A stretch of DNA of 56,571 nucleotides from Alistipes sp. Its GTDB lineage: Bacteria; Bacteroidota; Bacteroidia; Bacteroidales; Rikenellaceae. Positions 51,931-56,571 of this stretch are shown piece after piece; the first letter of the stretch is position 1; the number at the start of each line of letters is the position of its first letter. A program made the translations under genes and the position numbers. The stretch is taken from positions 1 to 56,571 of the forward strand of contig JAFYRB010000033.1 of the NCBI GenBank assembly GCA_017559615.1, in the 5' to 3' direction. The notes under the pieces were generated by a model. The model was not told where the DNA came from. It saw nothing but the letters and a program-made list of their open reading frames with translations, and did no database searches.

Positions 51931-53325
51931 CTACTGTGGGCTAACACGCAATCGCTGACCTATGCGTAGGGCATCCGCATTTTTGAGGTTGTTCCATTGC
52001 ATAAGCTGCTTAATTGTGCGGCCATATTTGCGTGCAATACCGCCGAGGGTGTCGCCCTTCTTGACGGTGTAGTATGTTGCTGGAGGTGCCTGATGACGCT
52101 TCTTCTCGAGATTTGCCTCGATGGCGTACTCCTTCAAATATGTGCTATCCTTGCCAAGAATCACCTCCTCGTTGAGAAGGTAATCTGTGACACGCTCCGC
52201 AGGCAAGGTAAGAGGGTAGCTCTTCGTTGTTGCGGGGATGATATTGAGTGTATACTCTGGGTTAAGCATCTTCAATAGTTCGAGGCTAACGTCGATAGTT
52301 GACGACACTTGCTCGAGATGTAAAGGCTTGTTAATCATTATGGTATCTACAATCAACGGAAGTGATGGTGTAGGATACTCCACGCCGTGAGCCTTGTGGT
52401 AAGCATAGGCATACGTAGCACCCATATAGAGTGGAACATAGTTGCGAGTCTCGCGTGGCAGATGCTCATATACATCCCAGAACGAGCCGCGATAGTTCGA
52501 TGGCGTACCTCCCGCGCGGATGATAGCCTTGTTTACATTACCTGGGCCACAGTTATATGATGCGATAGCCAAAGTCCAGTCGCCATACTGCTCATACATC
52601 GTCTTGAGATACTTGCACGCCGCACGTGTGGCAAGGCGAGGGTTACAACGCTCGTCAACCAACGAGTTAATCTCCAAGCCGAGGCTGCGACCTGTCGATG
52701 TTATAAACTGCCAAAGTCCCTTTGCTCCAGCACGTGACGTGGCCAATGGGTTTAGTCCAGACTCCACAACCGCAAGGGTGCGCAACTCTACGGGAATGCC
52801 TGCGTTGATAAGCTCCTCCTCAATCATAGGGAAGTAGAAGTAGGCATAGCCCATAATCGAGGCGTAGTTTGGCGATATGAAGCGCTCGATAGCAGTACGT
52901 ACCTCGGAGTTATACTCAAGAGGAATAGGCGACATAAGCGCCTCAAGTCTTGCTACATATATCGAGTCTATGTTGCTTGTATTCAATGTGGTATCTATAC
53001 GTTCGCAAGCCATAACGAAGTCGTCGAAATAACGCTCGTAGGCCTCCTTCGTAGTTGTTGTACGCCACATCGCAACAACAGAATCAATCTGCTGGAGGGT
53101 GTTGACACGGGGTGCCTTCTCCCTCTTTACCTCCTCGAACGCGAGTGGAGTATATGTCGTATCTGCAAGAAGACTATCTTGCTGTGCCTTAATCTCCTCG
53201 GGTGAGGTGTACTGCTTGCGTGCGCGGCGATTAGGGCGCTGCAACGAGCATTCGGCAAAGAGATTAGTAGAGATTATTACGCCCAAAAAGAGCATAATAA
53301 TAGAGCGTATAGATAGTGATTTCAT
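51931..53325 (-). CDS. MltD-like membrane-bound lytic transglycosylase with LysM
   Basis: The 464-aa exported protein has an N-terminal signal and a proline/serine-rich linker. The SLT domain lies at about residues 165-290, with the catalytic glutamate in VVESGLNPLATSRAGAKGLWQF and the NYNCGPG-type motif ASYNCGPGNVNKA. One LysM motif ends the protein (YYTVKKGDTLGGIARKYG...GQRLRVSP). It cleaves peptidoglycan glycan strands to make 1,6-anhydro ends. It follows the DUF5683 gene by 13 bases, in the usual parA-parB-DUF5683-MltD order of Bacteroidetes. Confidence 0.92.
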   Translation of the reverse strand: MKSLSIRSIIMLFLGVIISTNLFAECSLQRPNRRARKQYTSPEEIKAQQDSLLADTTYTPLAFEEVKREKAPRVNTLQQIDSVVAMWRTTTTKEAYERYFDDFVMACERIDTTLNTSNIDSIYVARLEALMSPIPLEYNSEVRTAIERFISPNYASIMGYAYFYFPMIEEELINAGIPVELRTLAVVESGLNPLATSRAGAKGLWQFITSTGRSLGLEINSLVDERCNPRLATRAACKYLKTMYEQYGDWTLAIASYNCGPGNVNKAIIRAGGTPSNYRGSFWDVYEHLPRETRNYVPLYMGATYAYAYHKAHGVEYPTPSLPLIVDTIMINKPLHLEQVSSTIDVSLELLKMLNPEYTLNIIPATTKSYPLTLPAERVTDYLLNEEVILGKDSTYLKEYAIEANLEKKRHQAPPATYYTVKKGDTLGGIARKYGRTIKQLMQWNNLKNADALRIGQRLRVSPQ

Positions 53326-53338
53326 AATCGGTTTGGGG

Positions 53339-54556
53339 TTAGAATTTGAGGCTCATATTCACACCATACACAGGCTTGCTGCCTATGGTTGTGCAGTCGA
53401 AATATGGCTCAAGGTTCATAGAAAGGTCATCCGAGATGTCATAATCCTGAAGGTGCGCATCTACGTGAGCATCAAGGATGTTCAGCAAATATACGCCCGC
53501 TGTAAGGATGATACAGAGGTCGCGGTTACGGCGATAGCTATCCTTGAGGTTCTTAAGGAACGAAGATGTGTAAGCTCCGCGGAACTCGTCTGGTGCGCCA
53601 TTAGGATACTTGCTCGGATCCTTTTCGTAGTCAACCTTTAGTGAGTAAGCGGTCTTAAATCGCTGATAACCACGATTGTTCCAGTCGATAGTATAGATTG
53701 TAGAGGCCAAACCTCCGATGACAATAGGCACTCGCCAATAGCTCTTGTTGTAGATCTGACCAGCACCAGGGAAGATGGTCGATAGGGTAGTTGCCTTCTT
53801 CACCTGCGACACCTCGTTAGTGGTGTAGTTCACCGCAGCATCACCGATAAAGTAGAGATACGAGGCGATAGCAATGCCTGCGTAAATCTGCTGAAGGGTG
53901 TTGTGCTTTATAAGTTTGGTCTGAATCTCATCGAGCTCTGGAGTACGCATATAGCCATAGTCAATGAGGTATTGGTCATACTGCTTCTTCAGTGGCTTGT
54001 ACTGCTTATTTTCGTAGACGAACATACCCACCGAAGCTCCAACAACAGGATATAGCACTCCGAGTTTCCAATACTGCTTATTATAAATCTGTCCGAAACC
54101 AGGGAGTGGTACCGACAATAGGCACACCTTCGAGAGGCCCATCGAGTCGCTGATAAATGGTTTACGCTCCTCGCCCCTCTTATTTAGGTGAATGCGTCTT
54201 CCGTCGGGTGTGATGCTGTCGCCACGCATAAGGATAGCGGAGTCGCGACGAACCTTCTTGGCGATAACATTACGCAACGAGTCACGAACCGCTGTACCCG
54301 CTTCGCCGTATGCCTCATACTCCATACGTCCGAGCGAGTCGATGAAGTTGTAGTATATCGAGTCACGACGTGCTGCAGCCTCGGCCTTGGCGCGAAGGAT
54401 AGCGGCAGAGTCGATAGGCACAAGGCCACCTTGGTTAATGGTGCGAACATTACCTCGTAGATTCTGACGGTTATACTCCTGTGCAGAGACAGAGGTGCTG
54501 ATGGCTACAATAGCAACCACCAGTAGAGTAATGTATCTTAATATTCGCTTGCTCAT
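53339..54556 (-). CDS. DUF5683 membrane protein
   Basis: The 405-aa protein has a signal sequence ending VSAQ, and an alanine/arginine-rich region (AAILRAKAEAAARRDS) before the domain. DUF5683 contains two copies of a membrane motif: SVPLPGFGQIYNKQYWKLG near residue 145 and STIFPGAGQIYNKSYWRVP near residue 260. Hydrophobic helices lie between them. The function is unknown. Its steady place between parB and a lytic transglycosylase suggests a link to the envelope or chromosome segregation. Confidence 0.88.
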   Translation of the reverse strand: MSKRILRYITLLVVAIVAISTSVSAQEYNRQNLRGNVRTINQGGLVPIDSAAILRAKAEAAARRDSIYYNFIDSLGRMEYEAYGEAGTAVRDSLRNVIAKKVRRDSAILMRGDSITPDGRRIHLNKRGEERKPFISDSMGLSKVCLLSVPLPGFGQIYNKQYWKLGVLYPVVGASVGMFVYENKQYKPLKKQYDQYLIDYGYMRTPELDEIQTKLIKHNTLQQIYAGIAIASYLYFIGDAAVNYTTNEVSQVKKATTLSTIFPGAGQIYNKSYWRVPIVIGGLASTIYTIDWNNRGYQRFKTAYSLKVDYEKDPSKYPNGAPDEFRGAYTSSFLKNLKDSYRRNRDLCIILTAGVYLLNILDAHVDAHLQDYDISDDLSMNLEPYFDCTTIGSKPVYGVNMSLKF

Positions 54557-54584
54557 TATCCAATCAACGCTCGTTAAGGTTTAT

Positions 54585-55460
54585 TTATTTTATGTTGCTG
54601 AGCTTTGCTACGAGAAGTTCTACCTCGTTATCGTTCGCACACTCCACAACAATACGTGTTGAGCCGCTCTTGGTGCGCTTGATAGAGATGTTGTCGCTGA
54701 GTACGCGCTCTAGCTCCACAACAAGACGTGAGTATGACTCTGGGTACTCCTCCTCATCTTCTGTTGCAGCAACCATAGGTGTCTCGGCAAGTTTGCGTGC
54801 CAACATCTCGGCCTGACGTACCGACAATGCCTTCTTCACACACTTCTTCAAAGCCTTAATCTGAAGATCGTGGTCCAAAGCTGCGATAGCCTTTGCGTGG
54901 CCCATAGAGATGATGCCCTCCTTAAGTGCAAGCTGCACCTCCGATGGAAGGCTCAACAAACGCATATAGTTAGATACGGTAGAGCGCTTCTTGCCCACCT
55001 TCTGTGCCATAGCCTCCTGCGTAAGGCCACACTCCTCGACAAGGCGCTGCATACCCAAGGCAATCTCTATGGCGTTGAGATTCTCACGCTGGATATTCTC
55101 TACCAATGCCATAGCGTGCAAATCCTCATCCTCCACATCGCGGATATATGCAGGAAGCACCTCCAAGCCCGCAATCTGCGAAGCACGCCAGCGACGCTCA
55201 CCGCTGATGATGATATACTTGCCATCGTCACGACGCTTGAGGGTAATAGGCTGGATAACACCTAACTCTGCGATAGATGTAGCCAACTCCTGAAGTGCCT
55301 CCTCGTCGAAATCGCGGCGTGGCTGGAGTGGGTTAGGGATGATATCTGTTATAGCCACCTCTGCCATCTCGGACATTGGGGTAGACTGCTGTGTGGGGTT
55401 GGTAGGTCCAAAAAGTGCATCAAGACCTCGGCCCAAGCCTCTCTTCTTCTGTGTACTCAT
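54585..55460 (-). CDS. parB: Chromosome partitioning protein ParB
   Basis: The 291-aa protein is a typical ParB/Spo0J. The N-terminal KKRGLGRGLDALFG box contacts ParA. The CTPase motif is seen in PLQPRRDFDEEALQELA and ISGERRWRASQIAGL. The helix-turn-helix (GLTQEAMAQKVGKKRSTVSNYMRLL) binds parS. A C-terminal dimer domain ends the protein. It lies 18 bases after parA in the same transcript. I did not find a clear parS site (consensus TGTTTCACGTGAAACA) in the parts I scanned. Confidence 0.95.
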   Translation of the reverse strand: MSTQKKRGLGRGLDALFGPTNPTQQSTPMSEMAEVAITDIIPNPLQPRRDFDEEALQELATSIAELGVIQPITLKRRDDGKYIIISGERRWRASQIAGLEVLPAYIRDVEDEDLHAMALVENIQRENLNAIEIALGMQRLVEECGLTQEAMAQKVGKKRSTVSNYMRLLSLPSEVQLALKEGIISMGHAKAIAALDHDLQIKALKKCVKKALSVRQAEMLARKLAETPMVAATEDEEEYPESYSRLVVELERVLSDNISIKRTKSGSTRIVVECANDNEVELLVAKLSNIK

Positions 55461-55478
55461 ATTGTGATAGTCGTCTGT

Positions 55479-56243
55479 TTACTTCTTCTTGTTACGCTTA
55501 AGGAACTCGCGGGCAAGGTTTAGATAGTTCACCGAACCTGATGCCGCAGCATCGTAGAGCATAATAGGCTTGCCGTGTGATGGAGCCTCGCCAAGACGGA
55601 TGTTACGCTGAATGATAGTGTCGTATGCCAACTCGCCAAAATGTTCGCGTACCTCGCTAACAACCTGATTGTTTAGCTTGTTGCGCATATACATAGTAAG
55701 CACAAAACCCTCGATAGCAAGCTGCGGGTTAAGGCGGCTCTTAACCATCTTGATGGTATTAAGGAGCTTGCTCAAACCCTCCAGCGCGAGGTACTCACAC
55801 TGTACGGGTACCAAAACAGAGTCGGCTGCCGTAAGTATGTTCACCGTAGTAAAGCCCAACGATGGCGAGCAGTCGATAAAGATGTAGTCATAAGCATCGC
55901 GCACCGACTCCACAATACCCTTAATAATGTGGTGGGCATTCTCCATTGTTGAGAGTTCGGTATCGGCAGCAACGAGGTTGATAGACGATGGCAACACCCA
56001 TAGCTTCTTGATATCCTCGGAGTGGAGGATAACTTCCTTCGCCTCGCACTCGCCAACGATACACTCATAGATACCTGGGAGGTTGATGTCGAAGCCGAGT
56101 CCCGATGTGGCATTTGCCTGTGGGTCAGCATCTATAAGCAACACCTTCTTGCCCAAGAGAGCCACTGATGCTGCGAGGTTTATGGCTGTTGTGGTCTTGC
56201 CTACTCCACCTTTCTGATTCGCTAATGCAACTACTTTTGCCAT
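55479..56243 (-). CDS. parA: Chromosome partitioning ATPase ParA (Soj)
   Basis: The 254-aa protein has the deviant Walker A motif NQKGGVGKTT at residues 8-17, IDADPQANAT near residue 39, and IDCSPSLG near residue 123. It lacks an N-terminal HTH, as in chromosomal ParA. With ParB it moves the replication-origin region before division. A minus-strand -7 box TATTTTTG (56292-56285) lies about 45 bases upstream. Confidence 0.96.
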   Translation of the reverse strand: MAKVVALANQKGGVGKTTTAINLAASVALLGKKVLLIDADPQANATSGLGFDINLPGIYECIVGECEAKEVILHSEDIKKLWVLPSSINLVAADTELSTMENAHHIIKGIVESVRDAYDYIFIDCSPSLGFTTVNILTAADSVLVPVQCEYLALEGLSKLLNTIKMVKSRLNPQLAIEGFVLTMYMRNKLNNQVVSEVREHFGELAYDTIIQRNIRLGEAPSHGKPIMLYDAAASGSVNYLNLAREFLKRNKKK

Positions 56244-56284
56244 CTATATAATTCCTTTCGTTTTCAATGAAAAATTTATTCTTG

Positions 56285-56292
56285 CAAAAATA
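56285..56292 (-). promoter_or_regulatory. -7 box of parA-parB
   Basis: TATTTTTG on the minus strand fits TAnnTTTG. The -33 region is poor. Confidence 0.35.
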
Positions 56293-56335
56293 GTAAATTT
56301 ATCCGATTTAGCCCCCTTTTTTCTCAAAAATTATA

Positions 56336-56343
56336 TATCTTTG
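56336..56343 (+). promoter_or_regulatory. -7 box of the partial gene at the right end
   Basis: TATCTTTG lies 54 bases before the ATG at 56397 and points to the right. Confidence 0.4.
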
Positions 56344-56396
56344 TTTGATTTTTGTGCTATCCCGTCTGTTGTTCGGGATATTAACCTGCCGATGAT

Positions 56397-56571
56397 ATGA
56401 GAAAACTCGTTGATACAGTAATGCGACTCCTGCTATTTGTGGTTGTTTTTCTACTTATGCAGATAGTCTCAATCTACATTGTTAAGCTTCTGCCACTTGG
56501 TGGTGATGCATCCCTTCAGCAGTTGGTTACTTATAGTTGCTCTATGCTCCTTACGCTTGTGGTGCTGAACC
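56397..56571 (+). CDS. Membrane protein, N-terminal part only
   Basis: An open frame begins at the ATG at 56397 and runs off the window. The 58 visible residues begin MRKLVDTVMRLLLFVVVFLLMQ and hold two hydrophobic helices (residues about 10-30 and 43-57). It could be the start of a CPBP-type intramembrane protease, which often looks like this, but too little is present to say. It is divergent from parA. Confidence 0.5.
   Translation, partial: MRKLVDTVMRLLLFVVVFLLMQIVSIYIVKLLPLGGDASLQQLVTYSCSMLLTLVVLN

Overview
The window reads as chromosome of a member of the Bacteroidales. Reasons: many spacings fit the Bacteroidetes promoter (TTG, about 20 bp, TAnnTTTG); there are many lipobox-type surface lipoproteins; a BtuB/BtuG-type B12 uptake operon, GH20 hexosaminidase, DUF5683 and BspA-like proteins are present; and Shine-Dalgarno sequences are few. 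A gut-type genus such as Alistipes or a relative is plausible, but I cannot fix the genus. No rRNA or tRNA gene was recognised.

Layout. 1-5650 (+): trkA, a deoxynucleoside kinase, an RsmF-like rRNA methylase, a MerR regulator with an AT-hook-like tail, a Nif3-family protein and a coiled-coil zinc-ribbon protein. 5800-10000 (-): two surface lipoproteins, then panD and panC. 10100-18540: a BspA-type leucine-rich-repeat lipoprotein, an HsdR-N-like protein, a C_GCAxxG_C_C protein, a calcium P-type ATPase, a zinc/manganese ABC ATPase and binding protein without a permease, and an FprA-type flavodiiron protein. 18600-25860 (-): a cobalamin riboswitch followed by four tightly packed genes, which are three surface lipoproteins (DUF4988/DUF4465-like, PKD-like and BtuG-like) and a BtuB-like receptor. 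26000-33500: yicC, gmk, nadD carrying a TPR tail, a DUF3109 protein, an M23/LysM peptidase, a GH20 hexosaminidase, msrA and a CAT-like acyltransferase. 33600-39740: membrane methyltransferase/reductase-fold proteins, YkvA and VWA proteins, a putative PD-(D/E)xK nuclease, a PhnA-like protein, a NADAR-domain protein with a small partner, and a second CAT-like protein.

40200-50240 is an accessory defence island, mostly on the minus strand and more AT-rich with different codon use. Its order of transcription is two m5C DNA methyltransferases, an HNH restriction endonuclease, an unknown two-TM protein, a PIN-GNAT-EVE/ASCH-like fusion, an ASCH protein, a BRO-N/Fic fusion and a DUF262/DUF1524 (GmrSD-like) gene broken by a frameshift. 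Most junctions are 0-35 bp or overlap. A small excisionase-like HTH gene and a set of 10-bp tandem repeats lie at its outer edge. The best candidate for an undescribed system is the TM protein, PIN-GNAT-EVE and ASCH trio embedded in this restriction-modification operon.

50560-56571 returns to core genes: mnmE, an MltD-like lytic transglycosylase, a DUF5683 protein, parB and parA, and the start of a membrane protein running off the window.
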